From NCBI RefSeq assembly GCF_002887735.1, contig NZ_PKQP01000013.1:1-64000 (forward strand): a stretch of DNA of 64,000 nt, in the 5' to 3' direction. Both the position numbers and the translations under genes were made by a program. The stretch comes from Stenotrophomonas bentonitica. GTDB lineage: Bacteria; Pseudomonadota; Gammaproteobacteria; Xanthomonadales; Xanthomonadaceae. Below, one piece after another: positions 15,904 to 24,597 of this stretch (positions within the stretch are counted from its first letter, which is position 1; every line of letters starts with the position of its first letter). The notes beneath the pieces are model-generated. The model did no database searches and was not told where the DNA came from. It was given only the letters and a program-made list of their open reading frames with translations.

Positions 15904-18102
15904 ATGCCCCTGATTCCCGAGCGCGTCCAGCGCTGGCCCCGGCCGTGGCGCGTGGCGTTGCTCTCTCTGCTGGCGCTGTATGCGCTGTACCTGCTGGCGG
16001 GCAACGTATTCCTCAACACGCCGCTGTTCGATGCGGTGACCAACCGCAAACCTGAAAAATTCACGATGCAGACCGGCCCGGCGGTGACCTTGATGCCGGG
16101 GCAGGCCGTGGTCTGGAACATCCGCATGCGCGGCCAGGCCAATCGTACCCAGTACGTGTTCCGTGCCGATCGGGCCAGTGCGTGGATCGACCTGCCGGCG
16201 CTGTTGCGCAAGGAAGTGCGTATTCCGCGGATCGACGCGACGGGCGTGGAAGCGGAGGTCGAACGGGTCGAGAAAGCCATTCCGCCGCCGCCGCGCGGCG
16301 ACCGTGGCTGGACCCTGCGTTTCGATGCGATCCACAGCGACACGATCCGCAGTGGGCGCTTCGGCAAGCTGCTGATCGTCGGCCAGGGGCACGGGAATGT
16401 CGGGTTCCTCAAGCAGCTCAAAGGTGGGCCTTCGGAGCTGTTCGACTCCACCGCCGGCTTCGATGACGCCCAGGTCAGCTTCGATGGCGTGAACGTACTG
16501 GACGATGCCCATATCGCGGCACGGTTCCACTTCCCGCGGCATTACCGTGACGACGCGCCGGGCCTGCAGAAGCTCGGGATCACCTGGGCGCAGCTGCAGA
16601 TCGACGCGCGCAGCCAGGGGCTGCGTATCGACACCGGCGGCCCGCACGTCAAGGTCGGCAGCGCGGTCTCCAATGCGCGCCTCACTGCCGATGTGACGTT
16701 GGAGCAAGGCGCGCTGCGTCCCGGCAGCCGTCTGGTCTGGCGGCTGCCACTGCACGCCGGCGTACACGCAGATGACCGCGGCCTGCTGTCCCTGCAGCTG
16801 GACGTGGCGCAGGACATGCGGGTGCAGGCGCGGCTGCCGCGTGACCCGGAGACGGGCAGTGAGCTCAACGCCGATCTCCGCGTGACCGGCCGGAAGATTC
16901 CGTTCCAGGCGCCGGCCGAGCTGCTGCCGCGGTTGTCCGGCAAGGTCCAGGGCGCATGGCAGTTCCAGTCGCTGAACTGGATCAGCGATCTGTTCGTGAA
17001 AAAGCCGTGGTTCCATCTCGACGGTGGCGGTCTGCTCAAGGCTGACATCATTCTCGCCGACGGCGAGCTCGCACCGGGCAGCACAGTGGATATTCCGCAG
17101 GTGGCGGCGGTGGCCGAAGTCGCCGGCGTCCGCATGCGGGGCGATGCCCAGGCGCAGGGCCGGATTGTCGAGGGCACGCCTGCGCAGGCCGAACTGAAGG
17201 TACAGATCCCGCGCTTCCAGGCCGCGCCGACCAATGCGCCCAAGGCGCTGTTGTTCGATGGGCGGCAGCTTGCGCTGAACCTGCGCGGTGATGCGCGCCT
17301 GAAGCAGCTGAGCGACGGCATGCGGGCCCAGCTCCGCTTCACCGATGCACGGGTACCGGACCTGACCGCCTACAACCGTTACCTCGGCAATGACAACGTG
17401 CGCCTGCTCGGCGGGACCGGCCTGCTCAGTGGGGATGTCTCACTGGATGCCTCCGGGCGGGTCGGCAAGGGCAGTGCCGATCTGCGGGGCACCGGTGCCC
17501 GGCTGAGCGTCGCCGGTATTGCGATGCGCGGCGATGCGCAACTCCAGGCGCGTCTGCAGCGTGCGGATTTCGACAGCCGCCAGTTCGATCTCGGTGGCAC
17601 CACCGTGGAGCTGCGCAACATCCATGTAGGCGATGAAAAGAGTGACGGCCGCTGGTGGGGCAAGGTCGCGATCCGCAGCGGCCACATTGATGCCGCCGCG
17701 CCGTTCCAGGTGGACGGGCTTGCGGACCTGCGCCTGCGCGATGCCGGGCCGTTGCTGGGCGTGTTCGCACAGCGAAGTGAGTACCCGCGCTGGGTACTCG
17801 GCCTGCTGGATTCCGGCGAAGTGCAGGCCAGTGGCCAGCTGCGCTGGCGCAGTGGCGAGCTGATCGTGGAGGACCTGCAGGCCGAAAACGAGCGGCTGTC
17901 CCTGCAGGCGCGGCTGGATCTGAGTCATGGCAAGCGCCGGGGCGACCTGTATCTGCGCTGGGGCGTGCTGGGCGCCGGCATCGAGCTGCAGGGCGAGCAG
18001 CGCAAGTGGCACCTCGCCGGTGCGCGTGACTGGTATGCCGAGCAGCCCCGTCTGCTGCCGGCCACGCCGGCCGCAGCAAAGGCGAGCGACAGCAAGCGCT
18101 GA
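15904..18102 (+). CDS. Large membrane-anchored AsmA/TamB-like protein, function unknown
   Basis: 732 residues. One N-terminal membrane helix (about residues 16-34) follows a short Arg-rich cytoplasmic tail; the rest is predicted periplasmic and rich in repeated beta-strand segments (for example LNADLRVTGRKIPF, VRMRGDAQAQGRIVEGTP, IAMRGDAQLQARLQRADF), a layout like AsmA/TamB/YdbH-type proteins that build long beta structures for lipid transfer. I see no catalytic motif. The weak ribosome site is GGA before the ATG. The relation to AsmA is inferred from layout, not from a recognised signature. Confidence 0.6.
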   Translation: MPLIPERVQRWPRPWRVALLSLLALYALYLLAGNVFLNTPLFDAVTNRKPEKFTMQTGPAVTLMPGQAVVWNIRMRGQANRTQYVFRADRASAWIDLPALLRKEVRIPRIDATGVEAEVERVEKAIPPPPRGDRGWTLRFDAIHSDTIRSGRFGKLLIVGQGHGNVGFLKQLKGGPSELFDSTAGFDDAQVSFDGVNVLDDAHIAARFHFPRHYRDDAPGLQKLGITWAQLQIDARSQGLRIDTGGPHVKVGSAVSNARLTADVTLEQGALRPGSRLVWRLPLHAGVHADDRGLLSLQLDVAQDMRVQARLPRDPETGSELNADLRVTGRKIPFQAPAELLPRLSGKVQGAWQFQSLNWISDLFVKKPWFHLDGGGLLKADIILADGELAPGSTVDIPQVAAVAEVAGVRMRGDAQAQGRIVEGTPAQAELKVQIPRFQAAPTNAPKALLFDGRQLALNLRGDARLKQLSDGMRAQLRFTDARVPDLTAYNRYLGNDNVRLLGGTGLLSGDVSLDASGRVGKGSADLRGTGARLSVAGIAMRGDAQLQARLQRADFDSRQFDLGGTTVELRNIHVGDEKSDGRWWGKVAIRSGHIDAAAPFQVDGLADLRLRDAGPLLGVFAQRSEYPRWVLGLLDSGEVQASGQLRWRSGELIVEDLQAENERLSLQARLDLSHGKRRGDLYLRWGVLGAGIELQGEQRKWHLAGARDWYAEQPRLLPATPAAAKASDSKR

Positions 18103-18205
18103 GGGCAGGCACCTGCTTCCCCCTTGCCGGGCCCGGCTTGCTATCCTCGCCGCGCCCACTGTCTGGTGACAGCGCGCACTTTGCCCGTCATCGACCCGTC
18201 ATTCC

Positions 18206-19342
18206 ATGAGCAACAGCACCCACCGCGTCCAAGGCCTCAACAACGATGAGGTGGCCGCCGACTGGCCCGCCATCACCGAACGCGAGGTCAGCTGGCTGCG
18301 CGAGCGCTTCGCACCGCTGGCCGGCGCTGGCCGGTTGCAGTGGCACAGCCCGCGGCCGATGTCCGCCGCCGCCATCGTCGAGACCGACGGGGAGCGGGTG
18401 TTCGTCAAGCGCCACCATGGCAGCGTCCGCACGGCAGCCAGCCTGGCCGAGGAGCATCGCTTCATCCAGCATCTGGCCGATCACGGCGTTCCGGTGGTCG
18501 AGGTGTTGCGTGACCGCGATGGCGCCACGGCGGTGGAGCACGAGGGTTGGACCTACGAGCTGCATAGCGTGGGCCAGGGCCAGGATCTGTACCGCGACGC
18601 ACCTTCCTGGACGCCGCTGACCGACACCGCGCAGGCGCGCGAAGCCGGGCGGATGCTGGCCAAGCTGCACAGCGCGTCGGCCTGCTATCACGCGCCCCAG
18701 CGCAGCACCCATCTGCTGGTCGCACGCGATGATCTGATCCGTGCCGCCGACCCCATTGCCGCCATCCAGGCCGATCTTCCGGGTCGTCCCGGGTTGGCCG
18801 CCTATCTCGCGCGGCAGGACTGGCAGGGTGATCTGCGGCGGGCCGTTGCGCCGTGGCACGCCGGCCTGGCCGCGCGCCTGCAGGCCGAGCCGCGCCTGTG
18901 GGCGCACAACGACTGGCATGTTTCCAATCTGCTCTGGCGCCAGCAAGGAGGTGCCACTGTGGTCGATACCGTGCTTGATCTGGGTCTTGCCTCACCGACC
19001 AGTGCCGTGTTCGACCTTGCGACCGCCATCGAACGCAACGCCATTGCCTGGCTGGCGCTGGAAAGCGGCGAGGCGGCCGTGCGCGTGGATATCGCGCTGG
19101 CGCTGCTGGCCGGCTACCGCGAGATCGTGCCGCTGTCGGCCGAGCGCGTGCATCTGCTGGCGGATCTGCTGCCCATCGTGCAGCTCGATTTCGCGCTGTC
19201 GGAAGTGGAGTACTTCCAGGGCGTGACGCACTCGCCTGCCAATGCCGACGTGGCCTACCACACCTTCCTGCTGGGCCACGCTGACTGGTTCAGCAGCGCG
19301 GCCGGGCAGGGCCTGTTGAAGGCGCTGCACGCGGCCGCCTGA
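18206..19342 (+). CDS. Aminoglycoside phosphotransferase-fold kinase (APH family)
   Basis: 378 residues. Protein-kinase-like small-molecule kinase: VFVKRH supplies the ATP-site lysine, LWAHNDWHVSNLL is the catalytic loop (HNDWHxxN replaces the common HGDxHxxN) and TVLDLGLAS the DFG-like magnesium motif. Substrate unknown: the family includes kinases for choline, homoserine, thiamine, sugars and antibiotics. The gene ends about 48 bases before a TPP riboswitch that precedes a thiamin uptake operon, on the same strand, so a role as thiamin or hydroxyethylthiazole kinase is a reasonable guess, but it lies outside the riboswitch-controlled transcript. Confidence 0.75.
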   Translation: MSNSTHRVQGLNNDEVAADWPAITEREVSWLRERFAPLAGAGRLQWHSPRPMSAAAIVETDGERVFVKRHHGSVRTAASLAEEHRFIQHLADHGVPVVEVLRDRDGATAVEHEGWTYELHSVGQGQDLYRDAPSWTPLTDTAQAREAGRMLAKLHSASACYHAPQRSTHLLVARDDLIRAADPIAAIQADLPGRPGLAAYLARQDWQGDLRRAVAPWHAGLAARLQAEPRLWAHNDWHVSNLLWRQQGGATVVDTVLDLGLASPTSAVFDLATAIERNAIAWLALESGEAAVRVDIALALLAGYREIVPLSAERVHLLADLLPIVQLDFALSEVEYFQGVTHSPANADVAYHTFLLGHADWFSSAAGQGLLKALHAAA

Positions 19343-19390
19343 AGGGCGGGCTCGCAAATCCGTACTATTTGTAGTGAAATAGTCACAGAA

Positions 19391-19466
19391 GCGGGGGTGC
19401 CTGGCGAAACCAGGCTGAGAGAGTCCCTTGGAACCTGATCCGGTTTGCACCGGCGTAGGGAGCTTT
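19391..19466 (+). ncRNA. TPP riboswitch (THI element)
   Basis: All conserved blocks of the thiamin pyrophosphate aptamer are present in order: GGGGTGC, CAGGCTGAGAGAGTCCC (pyrimidine-sensing arm with CTGAGA), GAACCTGATCCGG, and the closing GCACCGGCGTAGGGA. It is about 70 bases upstream of the TonB receptor start and should lower expression of the receptor and PnuT when TPP is plentiful. A run CTCCTCC (19520-19530 region) could take part in ribosome-site masking, but this is unproven. Confidence 0.95.
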
Positions 19467-19533
19467 GAGCAGCAGGCATACCGCCGTGATGGGTCGGTGC
19501 GCGTGCGCGCCTTCGCTTCGTCTCCTCCAGCTG

Positions 19534-21711
19534 ATGACGAATCGAATGAACCGCTGCTTCCGCCCTACGTTGTTGTCCGCCGCCCTCTGCGCCGCGCTGC
19601 CCCTTCATGCCAATGAACTCGCCGAGGCGCCCGAGCGCTCGCCGACGGAACTGGCCGCCGTGCGCGTGCAGGCGCATCAGCCGGCAGCCACCGCCACGCA
19701 GACCGGCAGCTTCGGCGCCGGCGACTGGAAGAGCACGCCGGCCTCGGTGAACGTGCTCGATCGCGACCTGCTGGACAGCCGCCAAGTCCGGACGCTGGCC
19801 GAGCTGGCCAGCAATGATGCGTCGCTGGGCGACAGCTACGCGCCGGTTGGTTACTACCAGAACATCGCGATCCGCGGCTTCCCGCTGGATACCGGCACCG
19901 GCTACCGCTTCAACGGGCTGGCCATCACCGGTGAGCAGCGGCTGGCCTTGGAGAACATCCAGGCGGTGGAAATCCTCAAGGGCGAGGCCGGCCTCGCCGC
20001 GGGTGTGATGGCCCCGGGCGGCATCATCAACTACGTGGGCAAGCGCCCGGCGGAGGTCCGCACTGTCACCCTCGGCACCGACTCGGAAGGCTCGCGCTAC
20101 ACCGCCGTGGATCTGGGCCACTGGCTCTCGCCACGTTTCGGGGTCCGCTTCAATGCCGCCTGGGAAGACAGCGATTCCTACATCGATCATGCCGACGGTC
20201 GCCGCAACTTCTATTCGCTGGCCACCGACTGGCTGATCGGCGAGCGCGGCAAACTGGAAGTGGATGCCAACTACCAGACCAGCGCGCAGCGCTCGGCCTC
20301 GGGCTATCAGCTGCTGGGCGCCACCGAGCTGCCGCGCGGCGTGGACCGCAAGCACCTGCTGGGCTATCAGGCCTGGCAGCGGCCGGTCGGCATCGACAGC
20401 ACCAACCTGATCGCGCTGCATACCTTCGATTTCAGTCCGAACTGGCAGTCGCGCGTTTCCGCCAGCTACAGCCGCTCGGTGATCGACGACAACGTCGCCT
20501 TCGCCTACGGCTGTTACTACGCTGCCGGCTGTGCGGATGGCAGAGTGCCGGGCAACTACTTTGCGCCCAACGGCGACTACGACATCTACGATTACCGCAG
20601 CCCGGACGACACCCGCCGCAACCTGGAATTCCGTGGCGAGCTGCGTGGCAGTTTCGCCACCGGCGAGATCCGGCACGAACTGAGTATTGGCGCGGATCGG
20701 TTCGAGCGCACCGTGGAGAAGCGCCGCAACGTCAACGAGTACGTCGGCACGGCCAACATCCATGATGCACAGGTGCCGCAGTTCGACCCGTCGCCGCTGA
20801 TGCCGGGCCCGTCCGCGCGGCGCCTGGACAGTGCGCAGACGGCGGTGTTCGCGCTGGACCGGATGAGCTTCGGTGATTGGCAGTGGTTGGCCGGTGGCCG
20901 CTTCGTCCGGCTGGACGAGCGTGCCTACGACAAGCGCGGCAATCCCGAGCGGCACAGCCGCCTGTCGCGGTTCCTGCCGCAGACCGCGCTGGTCTGGAAG
21001 GCGACCGATGAGGTCAATGCGTACGTCAGCTACGTGCGGGGCATCTCGCTTGGCCAGGAAGCGCCGTTCTGGACCTCCAACGACGGTGCGTTCCTGCCGT
21101 CCGTGCTGTCGCGCCAGACCGAAGTGGGCATCAAGTACGTGCCCAGTGATGCGCTGACGCTGGGTGCGGCACTGTTCCGCACCTCGCAGCCGTTCCAGTA
21201 CGCCAGGCCGGACGGCAGCGACGCGGCCTACACCTTCGTCGAAGAAGGGCAGCAGACCCACACCGGGCTGGAACTCACCGCACAGGGGCAGCTCAGCGAG
21301 CGCCTGTCGCTGACCGCCAGCGCCAGTGTGCTGCGCGCCCGCGCACGCGATGCGGGCACGCCGGATTACGAAGGTCACCAGCTGATCAACGTGCCGAAAA
21401 CGCGCGCGACCGTGCATGCGGAGTACCAGCTGCCGTTCGTGACCGGCCTGGGGCTGACCGGCGGCTGGCGCTATGCCTCCTCCAACGTGGCCACGGCCGA
21501 CGGCCGCGTCAGTGCGCCGGCCTACAGCGTGTTCGACGCCGGGCTGCGCTTCAAACACCGGGTGGGTGAGCATCCGGTGACCTGGAACCTCTCGGTGGAC
21601 AATCTGTTCAACCGCTTCTACTGGCGTGACACCGGCAGCAGCTCGGGCGACTACTACCTGTTCCCGGGCGCGCCGCGTCAGGCCCGGCTGTCGGTCACCT
21701 TCGCGCTATGA
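19534..21711 (+). CDS. TonB-dependent outer-membrane receptor, probable thiamin transporter
   Basis: About 725 residues. Signal peptide (FRPTLLSAALCAALPLHA), plug domain (SVNVLDRDLLDSRQVRTLAEL, ...IQAVEILKGEAGLAAG...GGIINYVGKRP), then a 22-strand barrel ending in aromatic-rich strands with terminal ARLSVTFAL. It resembles ferric-siderophore-type receptors, but the TPP riboswitch directly upstream and the coupled pnuT point to thiamin or its phosphates. Its stop overlaps pnuT by four bases. Start is uncertain: ATG at 19534 (chosen) or 19546 gives a good signal peptide; neither has a clear ribosome site. Confidence 0.85.
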   Translation: MTNRMNRCFRPTLLSAALCAALPLHANELAEAPERSPTELAAVRVQAHQPAATATQTGSFGAGDWKSTPASVNVLDRDLLDSRQVRTLAELASNDASLGDSYAPVGYYQNIAIRGFPLDTGTGYRFNGLAITGEQRLALENIQAVEILKGEAGLAAGVMAPGGIINYVGKRPAEVRTVTLGTDSEGSRYTAVDLGHWLSPRFGVRFNAAWEDSDSYIDHADGRRNFYSLATDWLIGERGKLEVDANYQTSAQRSASGYQLLGATELPRGVDRKHLLGYQAWQRPVGIDSTNLIALHTFDFSPNWQSRVSASYSRSVIDDNVAFAYGCYYAAGCADGRVPGNYFAPNGDYDIYDYRSPDDTRRNLEFRGELRGSFATGEIRHELSIGADRFERTVEKRRNVNEYVGTANIHDAQVPQFDPSPLMPGPSARRLDSAQTAVFALDRMSFGDWQWLAGGRFVRLDERAYDKRGNPERHSRLSRFLPQTALVWKATDEVNAYVSYVRGISLGQEAPFWTSNDGAFLPSVLSRQTEVGIKYVPSDALTLGAALFRTSQPFQYARPDGSDAAYTFVEEGQQTHTGLELTAQGQLSERLSLTASASVLRARARDAGTPDYEGHQLINVPKTRATVHAEYQLPFVTGLGLTGGWRYASSNVATADGRVSAPAYSVFDAGLRFKHRVGEHPVTWNLSVDNLFNRFYWRDTGSSSGDYYLFPGAPRQARLSVTFAL

Positions 21712-22304
21712 ACCCGGCCATCCTGGAATGGTCGGCCGCCATCGTCAGCATGCTGGGCGTGTGGCTGATGACGCGCCGGGTCCCCCTTGCCTGGCCGGTG
21801 GGGCTGATCTCGGTCGCGCTGTATGCACTGGTCTTTGTCGAAGCCAGGCTGTACTCGGACACGCTGCTGCAGATCGTGTTCGGTGGTTTCCTGGTGTACG
21901 GCTGGGTGCGCTGGCGTGGCCAGGTCGAGGACGATGGGCGGGTCGCGATCGTGCCGTTGGCGCGGGTCGCCCTGTGGCGTGATCTGTCCATCGGCGTGGT
22001 GTTCGGCCTCGCCCTCGGCGCGGCGATGCATGTCTACACCAACGCTGCGCTGCCGTGGCTGGATGCGATGCTGGCCGCGCTGAGCCTGGTCGCCCAGTGG
22101 TGGCAGGCACGGCGGCATACGGCCGCGTGGTGGCTGTGGATCCTGGTCGACGTCGTCTACGTTGGCATGTACATGGTCAAGTCACTGCACGTGACGGCCG
22201 TGCTGTATCTGGTGTTCGTCGGCCTGGCCGTGATGGGGTTGCGAGCATGGACGGTGGCGCGCAACGATGCGCTGCTCCACAACGCAGAAGGGCGGCGCGG
22301 TTAA
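21708..22304 (+). CDS. pnuT: PnuC-family transporter, probable thiamin transporter PnuT
   Basis: 198 residues with about seven membrane helices in the PnuC arrangement (EWSAAIVSMLGVWLM, WPVGLISVALYALVF, GGFLVYGWVRW, conserved WWLWILVDVVYVGMYM). PnuC proteins carry vitamin precursors by facilitated diffusion followed by phosphorylation. PnuT, the thiamin branch, is recognised mainly by TPP-riboswitch control, which applies here. Overlaps the receptor gene by ATGA and is followed by a strong stem-loop that contains its stop codon. A dedicated kinase would be needed to trap the substrate. Confidence 0.85.
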   Translation: MNPAILEWSAAIVSMLGVWLMTRRVPLAWPVGLISVALYALVFVEARLYSDTLLQIVFGGFLVYGWVRWRGQVEDDGRVAIVPLARVALWRDLSIGVVFGLALGAAMHVYTNAALPWLDAMLAALSLVAQWWQARRHTAAWWLWILVDVVYVGMYMVKSLHVTAVLYLVFVGLAVMGLRAWTVARNDALLHNAEGRRG

Positions 22305-22320
22305 GTCCGCGCCGCCCTTC
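22287..22320. terminator. strong stem-loop between convergent genes
   Basis: A perfect 14-bp inverted repeat GAAGGGCGGCGCGG (22287-22300) and its complement (22307-22320) with a six-base loop that includes the pnuT stop codon. No long T-run follows on either strand, but position between convergent genes suggests a bidirectional terminator or 3' end stabiliser. Confidence 0.6.
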
Positions 22321-22352
22321 GTTGCTTCAGGTCTGCGCTCGACCCGGCGCGG

Positions 22353-24407
22353 TCAGAACCGCGCCGTGGCCCCCACGAAGAACGTACGTGCGCCGCCATC
22401 GTAGTTGTTGCCTTCCTCGATGGTGGAGACATCGCCGAGGTTGAGCACGCCCGCGCGCACGGTCAGGTGCTCGTTGACGTCGTAGCCGGTGACCAGATCC
22501 CAGGTGGTGTACGCCTTGGCGAAGGTGGCGCTGGTGGAGGACACCAGCTGTTCGCCGATGTGCTGCGCGCTCAGGTTGAGCGACCAGGCATCGGTGACCT
22601 GCCAGTCCAGCGAGGTGTTGGCGGTCAGCTTGGGCACCACCAGCAGGCTCGCACCGGTGGTGCGGTTCTTCGACTCCAGCATGCGCGTGGCATTGGTGAT
22701 CCAGTTCAGTCGCTCATGCAGGGGCACGGTGACGCTGGCTTCGACGCCGCGGGTGCGGGCCTTCTGGATGTTCTGCGCGACCGTCCACCAGAACCCGTTG
22801 ACGAAGCTGGTGGTCTGGCCCGGAATCTCGCGCAGCGGAACCTGCTGGATCTTGTCATCGAAATCGGTCAGGAAGTAGGTGGCCGAGGCAGACCAGCCGT
22901 TCTTGTCGAAGCCCACGCCCAGCTCGTAGTTGGTGCTGGTTTCCGGTTCCAGGTTCGGATTGCCGGCCATGTAGCAGCCAGTGGTGCCATCGGCGCTGAC
23001 CGAGCGATTGGTCCAGCCTTCGGCGGTCAGGGCAGTGCAGCCGTTGCCACCGGACTGCGTCGCCGCGCCGGCCGTGCCCTGCTTCAACGTCGGTGCACGG
23101 AAGCCCTGCGAGACACCACCACGCACGGTCCAGTCATCGGACGGGTGCCAGACGCCGTAAACGCGTGGGCTGAGGTTGTCGTCGTAGTTGTCGGTGTTGT
23201 CCCAGCGCAAGCCCACGGTCAGGATGAAACGCTCGTGCAGGGTGATGTGGTCTTCAGCGAACAGCGCCCAGGAATCGGCTTCACTGACCGGGCTGATCCG
23301 GCCCGTGCCGGTCCAGGTCACCGGCACCGTCCCGATGGTATCGCCGTTCTTGAGCTCCTCGCGCTTCCACTGGCCGCCCACGTTCAAGCTCTGCTCGAAC
23401 CCCCAATGGAAGCTGCGGGTGAACGCGGTATCGAACACCGTCTCCTTGGAGTGGTTGCCGACAGCGCTGCCCTTGTCTTCGTAATCGTTCTGCACCAGCG
23501 TCGTCTTGGACGTGGCGGCATCGCCGTAGCGACCATCGTGCATGACCACATAGCCGGTCTGCACCAGCTTGGACAGGCCCCAGGCGCCGACGTCACCAGC
23601 GCCGCTGTTTCGCTGCTCGCCGCGCGAGGCTTCGAAGCCCACGGTGTGGTCATCGTTGATGCGCCAGTTGAGCAGGGCATTGGCGTTCTCGGCCTTGTTG
23701 CCCGGCGTCTGCCGCCGCCCGGTGTCCGATTCCCGATTGGTCACGTTGGCACCGACGCGCAGGCCCAGATTCTCGGTCAGCGGGCCACTGAACAGCGCGC
23801 CCATCTGGGTGGTGTCACCGCGGGTCGGGGAATCCGGCTTGCTGTAGTTGTAGGTGACCGAGCCACCCCATTCGTTGGCGATCTTGCGGGTGATGATGTT
23901 GATCACGCCGCCCATCGCTTCCGAGCCGTACAGCGAGGACATCGGCCCGCGGACCACCTCGATGCGCTCGATCATGTCCGGCGAGAGCCAGTTCAGATCC
24001 TGCGGACCCAGGTCATCGCGGTAGTTCACGCCGGAGGAATTGCCCTGGCGGCGGCCATCGATGAGGATCAACGTGTACTGCTCCGGCAGGCCGCGCAGGC
24101 GGATCTTGGACTGCGCACCGGACAGCGCATAGCCACCGGTCACGCCGGGAACGGTGCTCAGCAGCTGGCCGATGCTGCTGACCGGCTTGCGTTCGATCTC
24201 CTCGCGGGTGATCACGCTGATGCTGGCCGGGGCGTCCTTGATCCACTGCTGGGCGCCGGTGGCGGTGACCACGACCGTATCCATCTGGCGGGGCGAGGAG
24301 GCGGCGTCCGCCGAAGCATCGGCATGCGCCTGGGCGGTCAGCACCAGGCCAATGGCAACGGCCAGCGTGGCGGCGGGACGACGGGGAGAGGGGGAGGGGT
24401 GCGACAT
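22353..24407 (-). CDS. TonB-dependent receptor of the CirA/FepA type (probable ferric-siderophore receptor)
   Basis: 684 residues. Signal peptide ending near AQAHA; TonB box DTVVVTATG (about 43-51); plug with ISVITREEIERKPVSSIGQLL, LIDGRRQG and IERIEVVRGPMSSLYGSEAMGGVINIITRK, the classic FepA/CirA plug signature; barrel ending with FFVGATARF and terminal Phe. Such receptors import catecholate siderophores or colicin-like ligands. The ATG at 24407 follows GGAG by ten bases. A Fur-box-like sequence lies about 90 bases upstream. No siderophore synthesis or ABC transport genes are next to it. Confidence 0.88.
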   Translation of the reverse strand: MSHPSPSPRRPAATLAVAIGLVLTAQAHADASADAASSPRQMDTVVVTATGAQQWIKDAPASISVITREEIERKPVSSIGQLLSTVPGVTGGYALSGAQSKIRLRGLPEQYTLILIDGRRQGNSSGVNYRDDLGPQDLNWLSPDMIERIEVVRGPMSSLYGSEAMGGVINIITRKIANEWGGSVTYNYSKPDSPTRGDTTQMGALFSGPLTENLGLRVGANVTNRESDTGRRQTPGNKAENANALLNWRINDDHTVGFEASRGEQRNSGAGDVGAWGLSKLVQTGYVVMHDGRYGDAATSKTTLVQNDYEDKGSAVGNHSKETVFDTAFTRSFHWGFEQSLNVGGQWKREELKNGDTIGTVPVTWTGTGRISPVSEADSWALFAEDHITLHERFILTVGLRWDNTDNYDDNLSPRVYGVWHPSDDWTVRGGVSQGFRAPTLKQGTAGAATQSGGNGCTALTAEGWTNRSVSADGTTGCYMAGNPNLEPETSTNYELGVGFDKNGWSASATYFLTDFDDKIQQVPLREIPGQTTSFVNGFWWTVAQNIQKARTRGVEASVTVPLHERLNWITNATRMLESKNRTTGASLLVVPKLTANTSLDWQVTDAWSLNLSAQHIGEQLVSSTSATFAKAYTTWDLVTGYDVNEHLTVRAGVLNLGDVSTIEEGNNYDGGARTFFVGATARF

Positions 24408-24491
24408 CGCGAAAATACTCCGTGGCTATGGGAGCCCGCTGGCGATGGCTGGGGACGTCCGTGTGGGGGTTTCAAGAAATCTTAACAATCG

Positions 24492-24512
24492 TATCACGAA
24501 CCATTCGCATTT
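24492..24512 (-). promoter_or_regulatory. possible Fur box
   Basis: On the minus strand AAATGCGAATGGTTCG followed by TGATA matches the extended Fur consensus (AAATGAGAATGATTCTCATTT) at about 14 of 21 positions and lies 85-105 bases upstream of the TonB receptor start, in an AT-rich patch. Confidence 0.45.
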
Positions 24513-24597
24513 GAAATGTAGTGATACATCTCCACGGCATCGGATGTCGTTAGCGTTGCGCGCTGTCTATCACAGGAAAACCATCCCGGCCGAGCGA

